Positions 18,630 through 27,230 are shown, counted from the first letter of the stretch. The stretch: DNA of 64,000 nucleotides from Echinicola shivajiensis (GCF_018642165.1 NZ_JAHHZM010000001.1:682001-746000), one strand, 5' to 3'. Numbers and translations: made by a program. Notes: generated from the sequence alone by a model not told the origin.

Positions 18630-19904
18630 ATGCAGAAAAAAGACCAATTATTATTCTTGATTCCGTTCATTTTCCTCACTGCCTGTTTTGAAAATGAAAA
18701 ACTCACCAAGCCACAAATGGTAACTGATGGAGAAGACCTTGACCTTCAAATTATAGAATATACTGATATCGACTTATTCACTTATTTCAATGACTCCTTG
18801 GCTACCAACAACTTCAACTCTTTTACCCTGGGGCATCATGAGGATAACTTTAGAGGAAGCATATATGCCATTCCCTATATTCAATTTGGCAGTACAAACC
18901 GTTCAGAAATAAATGAAGATGCAAAGCTAGACTCAGTAGTTTTGGTATTGTTCTATGAAAAATTCCATTATGACACTTTGCCAGGTTTTGATATCGAAGT
19001 ACACGAATTATTGGAAACACTGGAAACTGATGATGACGGAAACATCTACAGCTATCAAGATTTTCAATTTGACACAAGCCCACTGATCAAACAGGCTTCA
19101 AGAATAGTCCCTTCCAAAGATTCCATTAGCATTACTTTACCCTATGATTTTGGCAATAGGCTATTTGAAATGGGTAAAGGTAACAATTCCATATTTGAAT
19201 CAAACAATGACTTGGAAGAGGTCTTCAAAGGCCTAGTCCTCAACACAAATGATAATAGCGCATTAATGAGCTTTACTGCTGCCTCCTATATCGGTTTTCA
19301 TTACCGTATTCCAAGTGACCTAGATGAAGGCAAAGCCTTGCTCAAGCTAACTGTAGAAAATGGATCTGGAAAATTCACTCATCTAGATATTAACAGGAAT
19401 TCCCAATACTTTCAGTCTCCACAAGCCTATGAAAACATTCCTATTCAGCAATCCAATGGGGTAATCATGGCAGACCAGATCTTGGGAGCCTCCATCCGCT
19501 TGGGGCTACCAGAAGTCCTTGAATTAAAAGAAAGAGCTAATGATTTCATCATTGCCTCTGCCAGCTTAAGGCTTCCCTTGAAACCAAACACCTATGACCG
19601 CTACTTCAATATTCCTGTCACAACGGTAAATCTCTCGATAGTAGATAAAAAGAACCTAATTACGCAAAATCTGGGATCGGCCTCGCTTAGTTCCTGGGAT
19701 GAGCAATTTCAAGAAAAAACCTATTACGAAATCCCTATAAAAGACTTTATAGACTATAAACTTTCTAAGGGAGTAAACAATCAAGATGCCCTTTGGATCA
19801 GCGTTCCCAAAAGTACAAGCATAGAAACCAGTGGATTGATCCTTTCAGAAATTTCCAAAGAACAGAAGATAAAAATAGACATCACATTTATTCCATTAAA
19901 TTAA
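18630..19904 (+). CDS. DUF4270 family outer-membrane lipoprotein
   Basis: The protein is 424 residues from the ATG at 18630; the open frame extends upstream to 18567, but the later start gives MQKKDQLLFLIPFIFLTACF, a lipoprotein signal with lipobox cysteine at about residue 19. The body is beta-rich with the paired phrases KLDSVVLVLFYEKF and ASLRLPL typical of DUF4270, a Bacteroidota lipoprotein family of unknown role. It is followed by the Kelch lipoprotein 6 bases later and then by a sensor kinase and regulator. This context suggests a surface-sensing or glycan-related operon, which is inferred. Confidence 0.78.
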   Translation: MQKKDQLLFLIPFIFLTACFENEKLTKPQMVTDGEDLDLQIIEYTDIDLFTYFNDSLATNNFNSFTLGHHEDNFRGSIYAIPYIQFGSTNRSEINEDAKLDSVVLVLFYEKFHYDTLPGFDIEVHELLETLETDDDGNIYSYQDFQFDTSPLIKQASRIVPSKDSISITLPYDFGNRLFEMGKGNNSIFESNNDLEEVFKGLVLNTNDNSALMSFTAASYIGFHYRIPSDLDEGKALLKLTVENGSGKFTHLDINRNSQYFQSPQAYENIPIQQSNGVIMADQILGASIRLGLPEVLELKERANDFIIASASLRLPLKPNTYDRYFNIPVTTVNLSIVDKKNLITQNLGSASLSSWDEQFQEKTYYEIPIKDFIDYKLSKGVNNQDALWISVPKSTSIETSGLILSEISKEQKIKIDITFIPLN

Positions 19905-19910
19905 CGAACA

Positions 19911-20903
19911 ATGCTTAAAGTAAGATTTATCAACATTCTATTTTCCCTAGTGGGAATCATAGCTCTTAGCTCATCGTGTGTTAGTGATGAAGAAGAGACA
20001 AGCGAGGGCAATTGGGTAAGAAGGTCCTATTTTGATGGTGACAATCGTTCCAATGCAGCCTCTTTTACAATCGGGGAGCGCGCATTTATTATGGGCGGCT
20101 ATACTGGCGATGATTATCTCAATGATTTTTGGGAATACAATCCCACTGGTGATTATTGGGAAAGAAAAGCAGATTTCCCGGGAAAATCCAGAAGTAATGC
20201 AGTCGCTTTCTCCATTGATGGCAAGGGCTATGTAGGTACTGGCTATGACGGCACAGATAAACTGAAGGATTTTTGGGAGTATGATCCTGAAACCAATAGC
20301 TGGAGAGAACTTGCTGAATTTGGAGGCACTGCCAGGTATGATGCAGTTGGCTTTTCTCTGATGGACAAAGGTTATATTGGAACGGGATATGACGGTAGTG
20401 AGCAAAAGGATTTTTGGCAATACGACCCAACAACTGATAGCTGGAAGCAAATTATTAGCATGGGTGGAGCAAAACGCCAAGGAGCTGTCGCTTTTGTGAT
20501 TGATGATATTGCTTATATTGGCACCGGAATCAACAATGGCTCCTATGAATTTGATCTTTGGGCCTTAGATGGAAACACTTTGGAATGGACCGAAAAAAGA
20601 CCCATTGACTATGATGATGACTACCTTATTTACCGCTCCAATGCCAATGCATTTACGATAGGAAATTACGGTTATATCACGGTTGGGAATAGAGGATCAA
20701 TTCTTGGAAGCACTTGGGAATATAGGCCTTCCACTGACGAGTGGCTTGAAAAAACTGATTTCGAGGGTACTTTTAGAACAGGAGCATCCGTTTTCTCCAT
20801 CAATAATCAACGTGCCTATATTTTATTGGGTAAAAGCTCAAGCTTGAGGTTTGATGATATTTGGGAGTTTGAGCCATTTGTTGATTATAATGACGAGGAT
20901 TAA
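19911..20903 (+). CDS. Kelch-repeat beta-propeller lipoprotein
   Basis: The 330-residue protein has a lipoprotein signal (lipobox LSSSC, cysteine about residue 23). Six tandem Kelch blades of about 45-50 residues follow. Each shows the pattern R-x-NA-x-F-x-I-x-x-x-G-Y-I-x-x-G followed by DFWEYDPxTxxWxxL. Six to seven blades close one beta-propeller. Such proteins bind glycans or proteins at the cell surface; no galactose-oxidase copper ligands were identified. It starts 6 bases after the DUF4270 stop and ends 11 bases before the kinase gene, so the set is one operon. Confidence 0.88.
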   Translation: MLKVRFINILFSLVGIIALSSSCVSDEEETSEGNWVRRSYFDGDNRSNAASFTIGERAFIMGGYTGDDYLNDFWEYNPTGDYWERKADFPGKSRSNAVAFSIDGKGYVGTGYDGTDKLKDFWEYDPETNSWRELAEFGGTARYDAVGFSLMDKGYIGTGYDGSEQKDFWQYDPTTDSWKQIISMGGAKRQGAVAFVIDDIAYIGTGINNGSYEFDLWALDGNTLEWTEKRPIDYDDDYLIYRSNANAFTIGNYGYITVGNRGSILGSTWEYRPSTDEWLEKTDFEGTFRTGASVFSINNQRAYILLGKSSSLRFDDIWEFEPFVDYNDED

Positions 20904-20914
20904 TCAATAAAAAC

Positions 20915-21964
20915 ATGCAAATAAACCAACAAAAAAATTTACTAAAGACTACCATACATATTTTAATACTGGGGATAATTTTGTCCCCAGCTTATTCCTT
21001 TTTTGTTGGTGAGCATGATGCACACTTCTCTCTTTTCTATTTCAGCATTACCAATATCAGCATCATACTTTTTTATCTGGTCAATATTATCTGGCTCATC
21101 CCCAACTTCCTTCTTAAAAGGAAATACCTGCAATACAGCCTGATTTTCATATTATTAACGGCATTATTTTTTATTATTCATGAATATTTCAGGGATATTC
21201 CTCCTTCGTTTGAAGCAGGGACATTTGTTAGAGGGGTAAAAAAGCCTAGTCATTTCATGCTGCTTTCTCCCTCTTTATTTAGGCTATTAATGATTTTAGG
21301 ATTAGGGACTTCCATTGAATTGATTTTGCAATTTGAACAAGAAAAAAAGAAATATGAGGAGCTGGAGAAACAAAGGATGATCAAGGAGTTAAACTTTCTT
21401 AAAAACCAGCTCAACCCCCACTTTTTATTTAATGCTTTGAATAATATTTATTCTCTTGCAAGAAAAAAATCAGAGGACACCACTCCTGCAATACTTTTAC
21501 TTTCGGATATGCTTCGATACGTACTTTATGAATCCGGCAAAGACAAGGTAACATTAGGGCAGGAAGTCACTTTTATCAAAAATTATGTGAATTTGGAAAA
21601 ACTTAAGTTTAGTTCAGAAAATGCCCCAAAAATAAGCCACTCCTTTCAACTAATTAATGAGGACTATCCAATTGAACCATTACTGTTTGTAACCTTAATT
21701 GAAAATGCTTTCAAACATGGGATAAGTTATCTCTCCCCTTCATTTGTAATGATTTCAATAGCCGAAAACGAGAAGGAAATCCTGCTATCTGTGCTCAACA
21801 GTGTTTCCCGTCAAAAGGATGGACTTTATATCAACAATAACCCAGAAGGAGTGGGCATAAACAACCTAAGGAAAAGGATGGAACTGCTTTATCCAAATCG
21901 CCATAGCTTCAAACAGCTTTACGAAAACAGTACTTTCAAAAGTTTCCTTACGATTAAAAAATGA
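20915..21964 (+). CDS. LytS-type sensor histidine kinase
   Basis: The 349-residue inner-membrane protein has four N-terminal hydrophobic helices (about 13-30, 40-65, 73-90, 118-138) and a charged linker coiled coil (EQEKKKYEELEKQR). A His_kinase domain follows, with the phospho-acceptor H169 in LNPHFLFNALNNIYSLA, the pattern of the LytS/YehU group. The ATP site shows the N box with N264 in LIENAFKHGI and the G box GVGINNLRKRM. It likely phosphorylates the response regulator encoded by the next gene, with which it overlaps by 4 bases (ATGA). The signal sensed is unknown. Confidence 0.92.
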   Translation: MQINQQKNLLKTTIHILILGIILSPAYSFFVGEHDAHFSLFYFSITNISIILFYLVNIIWLIPNFLLKRKYLQYSLIFILLTALFFIIHEYFRDIPPSFEAGTFVRGVKKPSHFMLLSPSLFRLLMILGLGTSIELILQFEQEKKKYEELEKQRMIKELNFLKNQLNPHFLFNALNNIYSLARKKSEDTTPAILLLSDMLRYVLYESGKDKVTLGQEVTFIKNYVNLEKLKFSSENAPKISHSFQLINEDYPIEPLLFVTLIENAFKHGISYLSPSFVMISIAENEKEILLSVLNSVSRQKDGLYINNNPEGVGINNLRKRMELLYPNRHSFKQLYENSTFKSFLTIKK

Positions 21965-22701
21965 AAATCAATTGTATTATAATCGATGATGAATCCTTGG
22001 CATTGGACATTTTGGAAGATTATATTTCTAAGATTCCCATGTTAGAGCTCAAGGGAAAATTTGACTCAGCTATTAGGGCCATGGATGCTATTATGCGCGA
22101 AAAAATTGACTTAATATTTTTGGACATCAACATGCCGGATATTAACGGTATAAAGTTTTATGAAGGCCTTCCTGTGAAACCCAATGTTATCTTCACCACC
22201 GCCTACAGTGAATATGCTGTCAAGGGATTTGAAATAAATGCCGTGGATTATTTATTGAAGCCTATCAGTTTTGACCGTTTTTTTCAAGCTATAAGCAAAA
22301 TCCTAAACATATCGAATAGTCCCAGTACAGCTCCTTCCTTATTGGAAAAAGAGCTTCCTACCAAGGAGAATAATGGTTTCATCTTTGCCAAAGTAGAACA
22401 TAGCACGGTTAAAATAAACTTAAAGGATATTTCCTATTTTGAAGGTTATAAAGATTATGTTAAAATCCATCTGATCAATGAAATCCAGCCTATTTTAACC
22501 CTGAACTCCATCAAGCATTATGAGATGAGTCTATTTTCTAAGGGCTTTATTAGGATCCACAAATCTTATGTGGTTTCCATAGATCAAATAGCCAATATTA
22601 GTAGGAACAAGGTAAAGTTATTTAATAAAGAAATACACATTTCTATCGGTGAGAGTTATAAGGATTTCTTTTATGAATTGGTTGTCAAAAAAAATCTGTA
22701 A
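21961..22701 (+). CDS. LytTR-family response regulator
   Basis: The 246-residue protein has an N-terminal receiver domain with acidic pocket D9-D10 and phospho-acceptor D55 (LIFLDINMPD), and the conserved lysine in VDYLLKPISFDRF. A C-terminal LytTR DNA-binding domain follows (about 140-246, with FIRIHKSYVVSIDQI). It binds direct repeats in promoter DNA once phosphorylated. It is the obvious partner of the LytS-type kinase through the ATGA overlap. Its targets may include the upstream DUF4270/Kelch genes (autoregulation), which is inferred. Confidence 0.93.
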   Translation: MKINCIIIDDESLALDILEDYISKIPMLELKGKFDSAIRAMDAIMREKIDLIFLDINMPDINGIKFYEGLPVKPNVIFTTAYSEYAVKGFEINAVDYLLKPISFDRFFQAISKILNISNSPSTAPSLLEKELPTKENNGFIFAKVEHSTVKINLKDISYFEGYKDYVKIHLINEIQPILTLNSIKHYEMSLFSKGFIRIHKSYVVSIDQIANISRNKVKLFNKEIHISIGESYKDFFYELVVKKNL

Positions 22702-22726
22702 AACGACTATACCCTTAGAAAAAAAA

Positions 22727-22755
22727 AAGCACCAGCTTAAAAAACCGGTGCCTTT
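22727..22755. terminator. Weak bidirectional hairpin between the regulator and PepSY-like genes
   Basis: AAAAGCACC pairs with GGTGCCTTT with one internal mismatch across a long A-rich loop, flanked by an A run on one side. It lies between convergent gene ends and could act on the minus strand. Confidence 0.5.
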
Positions 22756-22775
22756 CACATGAATAAAAGAAACTA

Positions 22776-23087
22776 CTAATCCTCTTTAATTTCTTTACCT
22801 TGTGCATTATACTTTTTAGTGACGCTATCTTCACCTTCTCCAAACGTCACTTTATAAATCACACTTCCTTCATCATCGGTCATTTGATAGACTTTGGATA
22901 TTGTCCAATCCTTTGTTTCGTCACTGTCTGCAATGGCATCTTTAACAGGTTGGGGAAGGTCTTCAGGTGATATTTCCACCTTATCCTGAGCGCTCAACTC
23001 AACAGTTGATGCTGGGAAAATATCCATGGCCTGTAGGCCTGATGCCATCAGCATCCCAATGACAATAATAAACGCGAACTTTTTCAT
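22776..23087 (-). CDS. Small PepSY-like periplasmic protein
   Basis: The 103-residue protein has a signal peptide (MKKFAFIIVIGMLMASGLQA). A single domain of about 70 residues follows with EDLPQPVKDAIADSD, a helix, and a three-strand sheet ending SVTKKYNAQGKEI. This is the layout of PepSY-like or BLIP-like small exported proteins (PF11396 type). They are often linked to two-component systems or peptidase inhibition, but the function here is unknown. The neighbouring gene upstream encodes a lipoprotein with a similar fold, so this is a small-protein cluster. Confidence 0.72.
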   Translation of the reverse strand: MKKFAFIIVIGMLMASGLQAMDIFPASTVELSAQDKVEISPEDLPQPVKDAIADSDETKDWTISKVYQMTDDEGSVIYKVTFGEGEDSVTKKYNAQGKEIKED

Positions 23088-23115
23088 GGTTAATTTTATT
23101 AGGGTTATTTATAAT

Positions 23116-23499
23116 TTATAATTCCAACAGATTACCCTTATGGTCAAAAGACACTATAATATCTTCATGATCTTCAGTAACAAAGGTCAAATCATAGTAT
23201 TGCTTTTCGCCATCGGTAACCGAATAAGCGGTCTCCAATTCCAATGTCGATAGCAAAGAATCATTGGCTACCAAAGAAGTGATTTCTTTAGGCAAATCCT
23301 CCTTCTTCACCTCCACTCTTACTAATTCTTCATTGGGCGTCTGCAGCTCACTTATACCATCAATATCGGGCATGGATTCCCTCATCTGAATGCTTTCTCC
23401 ATTAGAGTCCAGTTCAGTGGAATTTATCTTTTCTTTTCCATCCCCACATGAAACCAACATAAATGCTGGTATGAATATTTTAACTAAAAGTTTTCTCAT
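23116..23499 (-). CDS. Small lipoprotein with PepSY-like domain
   Basis: The 127-residue protein has a lipoprotein signal with lipobox LVSC (cysteine about residue 18). A low-complexity linker follows, then a C-terminal domain with KKEDLPKEITSLVANDSLLS and YYDLTFVTEDHEDIIVSFDH. The LPKEI helix and YxLTF strand parallel those in the next gene (LPQPV, YKVTF), so the two are probably diverged copies. It would be anchored in the outer or inner membrane facing the periplasm. Function unknown. Confidence 0.7.
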   Translation of the reverse strand: MRKLLVKIFIPAFMLVSCGDGKEKINSTELDSNGESIQMRESMPDIDGISELQTPNEELVRVEVKKEDLPKEITSLVANDSLLSTLELETAYSVTDGEKQYYDLTFVTEDHEDIIVSFDHKGNLLEL

Positions 23500-23511
23500 G
23501 ATCTTTAATCT

Positions 23512-23700
23512 TTACCTATAGAAGATACTGGTAGGTTCAGTACCCAGTGTAGTATGGTATTCTGACACATTGGATTCTACTTTGAGCCTGTATCCTGTCA
23601 AACCCAATAAGGTCAAAACCACTATCAAAATCCCTGTCAACAACATGAAAATTAATTTTCTAAAACTGCTCATATTAATTATTTGATAATTAATATTCAT
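23512..23700 (-). CDS. Small single-pass membrane protein
   Basis: The 62-residue protein has one strong transmembrane helix (about 14-36, LIFMLLTGILIVVLTLLGLTG) and a short polar tail. A later ATG at 23673 would give 53 residues and may be the real start. It ends 12 bases before the small lipoprotein start, in the same direction, which supports it being a real gene in a three-gene set. No domain is recognised. Confidence 0.5.
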   Translation of the reverse strand: MNINYQIINMSSFRKLIFMLLTGILIVVLTLLGLTGYRLKVESNVSEYHTTLGTEPTSIFYR

Positions 23701-23910
23701 AAGTTATGCCACTCCAAAAAAGGCCTTCAGCAGGCTATTTGAACATATTAAGGGTGAAAAATGTAGAATTATTACCCAGTTTGTAGAAAAAACTTCAAAT
23801 AAAACAGGAGAAAATTACCTGCCAAAATCAATTAATACCATATAAAAATCATAATTCACTTTTTATCCTCTTCATTCTTACCCTATAAAACGCATCTGGA
23901 GATAAGAAGC

Positions 23911-23944
23911 AAATAAAAAAGCACAGCCCACTTAGGCTATGCTT
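23911..23944 (-). terminator. Orphan terminator-like hairpin on the minus strand
   Basis: AAGCACAGCC (23919-23928) pairs with GGCTATGCTT (23935-23944) with one mismatch and a 6-base loop. On the minus strand the hairpin is followed by TTTTTTATT. No annotated minus-strand gene lies immediately upstream, so the transcript it would end is unknown. Confidence 0.5.
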
Positions 23945-24001
23945 AATTTCACTGTAAATAAACCCATTCAATTTTAATAACGGATTAATTCCTGAATCCT
24001 T

Positions 24002-24091
24002 TTAAATACGCCAAAAAAAATATTTTAGTGTTCTTGATGTCCCATCCCCTCTAGCTATCAAATCCAATTTATCTTCCCCAATAAACTTCAT
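24002..24091 (-). CDS. Possible 29-residue small ORF or gene remnant
   Basis: The frame runs from ATG at 24091 to TAA at 24002-24004 and encodes 29 residues. The segment DLIARGDGTSRTL resembles the start of region 2 of ECF sigma factors (compare IARGDRESFEAIYNAY in the sigma gene at 42.8 kb), but the likeness is short and may be chance. It lies just before a terminator-like hairpin in the same direction. It could be a small peptide gene, a sigma-gene relic, or part of a small RNA. Confidence 0.2.
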   Translation of the reverse strand: MKFIGEDKLDLIARGDGTSRTLKYFFWRI

Positions 24092-24251
24092 GGCATCTCA
24101 AAAATATCCCCTAAGGGTAATGAACCGTATTCCCCTGCAACCTCCATCTATATTTGCCAATATTTAACTATTATGAGCAAAGCACCAGTTATTATTTTCT
24201 TGCCTTAATTTTTTACTAAAGTAATTTGTAATTGAACTAAGCATTTTGACC

Positions 24252-24725
24252 ATGAAAAACTTTCAAGCATTAATCATCACACTATTCCTTCTTTTTCCAA
24301 TGATCTCGATGGCCCAAACGACATTGGATGAAGAGATTCAATTGATTCAGGCAGAATTCGGGCTCACTAAAAAGAAGTTAATTGAACAGTACATGGATTT
24401 ACCTGAAAACATGCAACCTTCTTTTTGGATGGTTTATGAACAATACGAAGAAGAAAGAAAATCAATTGCGAGAGACCGCTTGGTAATTATTAATGATTAC
24501 TTGGATAATTTTGAAAATTTGGATGATACTAAAACCGATGAACTGGCCCAAAAGACCATTAAAAATGATATCCAATTGAGTAAGTTGCATGCTAAATATT
24601 ATAAGAAGTTCAAAAAGGCTACAAGTCCTTATATTGCGGCCAAATTTTTACAAGTGGACAATTATATCCATAGCACCATCAAACTCTCTACCCAGGAAAC
24701 TTTACCTTTTATAGATGAGAGATAA
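24252..24725 (+). CDS. Exported helical hypothetical protein
   Basis: The protein is 157 residues from ATG 24252 (MKNFQALIITLFLLFPMISMAQ), a clean signal peptide; the open frame extends two codons to a TTG. The mature part is nearly all helical and charged (ERKSIARDRLVIINDYLDNF, then TIKNDIQLSKLHAKYYKKFK). It is reminiscent of the Spy/CpxP-like LTXXQ group in size and layout but lacks a clear motif. It is likely periplasmic. It ends just before the terminator of the opposing SusCD unit 1. Confidence 0.68.
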   Translation: MKNFQALIITLFLLFPMISMAQTTLDEEIQLIQAEFGLTKKKLIEQYMDLPENMQPSFWMVYEQYEEERKSIARDRLVIINDYLDNFENLDDTKTDELAQKTIKNDIQLSKLHAKYYKKFKKATSPYIAAKFLQVDNYIHSTIKLSTQETLPFIDER

Positions 24726-24726
24726 T

Positions 24727-24758
24727 AAAAAAAGGGCAGCATGATGATTATGCTGCCC
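24727..24758 (-). terminator. Intrinsic terminator of the SusCD unit 1 operon
   Basis: A perfect 9-bp stem (GGGCAGCAT 24734-24742 with ATGCTGCCC 24750-24758) has a 7-base loop. On the minus strand it is followed by seven T residues. It lies 22 bases past the stop of the F5/8C lipoprotein gene and between convergent genes. Confidence 0.88.
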
Positions 24759-24780
24759 AAAATACCTACTTATTATTATT

Positions 24781-25992
24781 TTACTTTCCCCAAAAAGTAA
24801 ATTCGTTGAAATTTGCTTCTGTCCCTCCTCCAATAGACGAAATACCTACAATTCTCACATATCGATATTTCGTACTATTCTCTTCAATAATTTGCTCGAA
24901 CGATTTTTGGGTATTGCCGGAAACATCCAATATTTTCACCCAACCTTTTGAAATGGCCTCTTCTTCCCATTCTTCTATGGTTCCACTGTCTATATCCGAG
25001 GTATTGGCATTGGTCAAATCATTGGTTGCCCAGATCTGGTAATCGCCCGGGCTTCTATCTCCACAGCATTCTGGACGTTCATCAATTCCAAACTTTGAGA
25101 CTTCTTGCGCTGAACCCAAGTCAAAACTCATCACCCAAGGATAACGGTCAGAATCAGAGCTACAACTATGCCAAAACCCGGAGCCTGTAGTTCCGTCAAA
25201 CAACCTATCATAGGTAGAGCCATAACAGCCATCTGAAGCATCTCCTGGCAACCTTAGCGCTGTTATCCGAGTTTTATCCAAAATATATTCCAAAGGGAGA
25301 TTCGATTGGAGTGGAATGGTTTCAAAATCTTCAATTGAACTATCTGTTGGTCTATAAAAACCCTTGACCCAAAGTTCTCCACCTCTTTTATAATTTTCCA
25401 GAAGGGTTTCCGAATCACTATTGGCCACTTCTAATTCAACAAGTTCTCCTTCTTGATTCTCATAGGTCACGATGGATTTCAAACTTCCTTGAGAGGGAGA
25501 TAACCATTGAATAATAGCTTCATTTTCAAAGGATTTGATTCCCTTTATTCCTCTATTGATCAGTCCAGACTTATATTTCTCTCCATAAACTGTGGCAGGA
25601 ACTTCTACTCTGACTGATTGATTCCCCGACTCATCCAGTAAAAACAGCCCAAATGTGTATTCACCCTCAGGTATGTCTAAATCAAAGGAAATGGTATCAT
25701 TTCCACTTTTTCCTCTGTTTACAGGGAACTCATGATAAAAGGTTTCATCATTGTTTTTCAGTATTCCTTTTGAAATCTTTGGGTCAGCATTAATAGCTAC
25801 CCAAAAACGTAGCTTATTAAATCCTTCACCTATTATCACTGAATCTGCCTTTCCTACATACACTGTCTCACCGTCGAGTACAAATTCATTAAAAGTTTCA
25901 TTGGTAGTCTCACATGACCATATCAAAATGAGCATCATGAAAATGGACACCCAAACTGTATATTTTATTTTTTCTAGGTATTTCATAATCAT
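24781..25992 (-). CDS. DUF4998 / F5-8 type C surface lipoprotein
   Basis: The 403-residue protein has a lipoprotein signal (lipobox LIWSC, cysteine about 27). The N-terminal half (about 30-230) looks like DUF4998, with LRFWVAINADPKISKGILKN. The C-terminal domain (about 245-403) looks like a discoidin or F5/8 type C carbohydrate-binding domain: DRLFDGTTGSGFWHSC, PWVMSFDLGSAQEVSKFGID, and the final RYVRIVG and FNEFTFWGK. It probably binds glycan at the cell surface, a SusE/F-like role. Its ATG overlaps the stop of the upstream gene by 4 bases (ATGA), so it is the last gene of SusCD unit 1. Confidence 0.85.
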   Translation of the reverse strand: MIMKYLEKIKYTVWVSIFMMLILIWSCETTNETFNEFVLDGETVYVGKADSVIIGEGFNKLRFWVAINADPKISKGILKNNDETFYHEFPVNRGKSGNDTISFDLDIPEGEYTFGLFLLDESGNQSVRVEVPATVYGEKYKSGLINRGIKGIKSFENEAIIQWLSPSQGSLKSIVTYENQEGELVELEVANSDSETLLENYKRGGELWVKGFYRPTDSSIEDFETIPLQSNLPLEYILDKTRITALRLPGDASDGCYGSTYDRLFDGTTGSGFWHSCSSDSDRYPWVMSFDLGSAQEVSKFGIDERPECCGDRSPGDYQIWATNDLTNANTSDIDSGTIEEWEEEAISKGWVKILDVSGNTQKSFEQIIEENSTKYRYVRIVGISSIGGGTEANFNEFTFWGK

Positions 25993-27200
25993 TCAACAAT
26001 TTGTCCCCAAAAATTTAATTCCATGATGTGCATAAACTTCCCAGTTGACCAAGATTCCCTATTTACAAATCTGATGTATCTGACCGCCGGAGCGTCTATA
26101 GGAAATTCAAATTCTTCACCTTTTGCTGCCTGGGCCTGATCCTCTGCGCTATTGCTCCCCAAAGGTCCTCCAGATGGCTTAATTACCTCACCATCCTCCA
26201 CTAGTTTCACCCAACCGTCAAAAGAAGCTCCATTATCAGCGGGAATCTCATCAATACCCCATACTTCGAACTTCTTAGGATTACCATGAGTGAACTCCCA
26301 TCCTCCTCTTCTTTGCCAGAACTTAAACCTACTTAGCTTAGCCTTAACACCTAAATCCATTGTAAACATGTGATAACCTTCCGTATAAGGAGGCACTATG
26401 GCGCCCGGATTTCCTTGAGCAGTGTGAAAGCCAGAACCATCTATAGATCCATTCCACAGATTAGACTTGATCCATCCAAAAGCGTCCGGCTCATCACCCT
26501 CAAGAAATACATCCCCAAAATTCTCTATACTTAGAAATACTTCTTCAAGTGGTGTTATTTCTTTATTAAAAGTTTCAGTAATATTGTCCCAACGATCGAT
26601 CGCTGCTACTCCAAAATTCCTCGCAGTTGGAGGGAATCCCCTAAACGTATAATAATCTTTTTGATTGTCACTAATAAATGCTGATTGGCTATAAACCAGG
26701 TTTCCGGTTTCATCAGAGGCATAAAGCAATAACTCCGCTGATATATTTTCTTCGTTATTGTACAACAACCTTACCCCACCGAAATCTTCTTTTAACTGAA
26801 AACTAGAATAAAGTTTATCAATAGGAGCAGTTTCAGGATTAATGGTAACTGATACAGGTTCTGATTTGTTATTACTGCGGTCAATAACAACCAAGTTAAC
26901 TTTCTGGGATTTCACCTCCCTTAATCCCTCAAGGATTACAAAATTCTTAAATATGGAAGACTTTGAGGTAACTTCCTTTCCATTATCCAAATGATAAGTT
27001 GCCTCAACCATTAAAGCATCTTCATCTTTTGGGATTTCATATTCGATTTTTGCCCCACCGGGAAGATTGGTAACTTGTACTTCTTTAATAATCCCTGGTG
27101 GAACTGTATCTTTCACTAGAGGCCCCCTTTCATCTTCTTCACATGAAGAAAATGACAGCCCAAAACACAACAATAAATAATATGGTTTTATATTTTTCAT
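25989..27200 (-). CDS. DUF4959/DUF5126/DUF5000 surface lipoprotein
   Basis: The 403-residue protein has a lipoprotein signal (lipobox SFSSC, cysteine about 20). The N-terminal domain has VPPGIIKEVQVTNLPGGAKI and YEIPKDEDALMVEA, which are marks of DUF4959. The middle (about 115-220) fits DUF5126, and the C-terminal 170 residues fit DUF5000, a discoidin-like fold (TMDLGVKAKLSRFKFWQRRG, then VRYIRFVNRES and MELNFWGQ). Such proteins sit downstream of SusD and bind glycans. It lies 30 bases after SusD and overlaps the next gene by 4 bases. Confidence 0.85.
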   Translation of the reverse strand: MKNIKPYYLLLCFGLSFSSCEEDERGPLVKDTVPPGIIKEVQVTNLPGGAKIEYEIPKDEDALMVEATYHLDNGKEVTSKSSIFKNFVILEGLREVKSQKVNLVVIDRSNNKSEPVSVTINPETAPIDKLYSSFQLKEDFGGVRLLYNNEENISAELLLYASDETGNLVYSQSAFISDNQKDYYTFRGFPPTARNFGVAAIDRWDNITETFNKEITPLEEVFLSIENFGDVFLEGDEPDAFGWIKSNLWNGSIDGSGFHTAQGNPGAIVPPYTEGYHMFTMDLGVKAKLSRFKFWQRRGGWEFTHGNPKKFEVWGIDEIPADNGASFDGWVKLVEDGEVIKPSGGPLGSNSAEDQAQAAKGEEFEFPIDAPAVRYIRFVNRESWSTGKFMHIMELNFWGQIVE

Positions 27201-27230
27201 CTCAGTTTCTTTTGGTCTTTATTATCTATT

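Larger units (their letters stand above)
23701..24251. other. 551-base intergenic region with an orphan minus-strand hairpin
   Basis: The region lies between a minus-strand gene start and a plus-strand gene start, so a terminator is not expected. Yet a terminator-like hairpin facing the minus strand sits at 23911-23944, and a 29-codon minus-strand ORF lies at 24002-24091. A possible plus-strand -7 element TATATTTG is at 24149-24156, without a clear -33. Confidence 0.45.

Noticed and set aside
19971-20480. 169-residue open frame on the minus strand across the Kelch gene
   Set aside because: It is fully antisense to a clear six-repeat Kelch lipoprotein and has no recognisable domain or signal.
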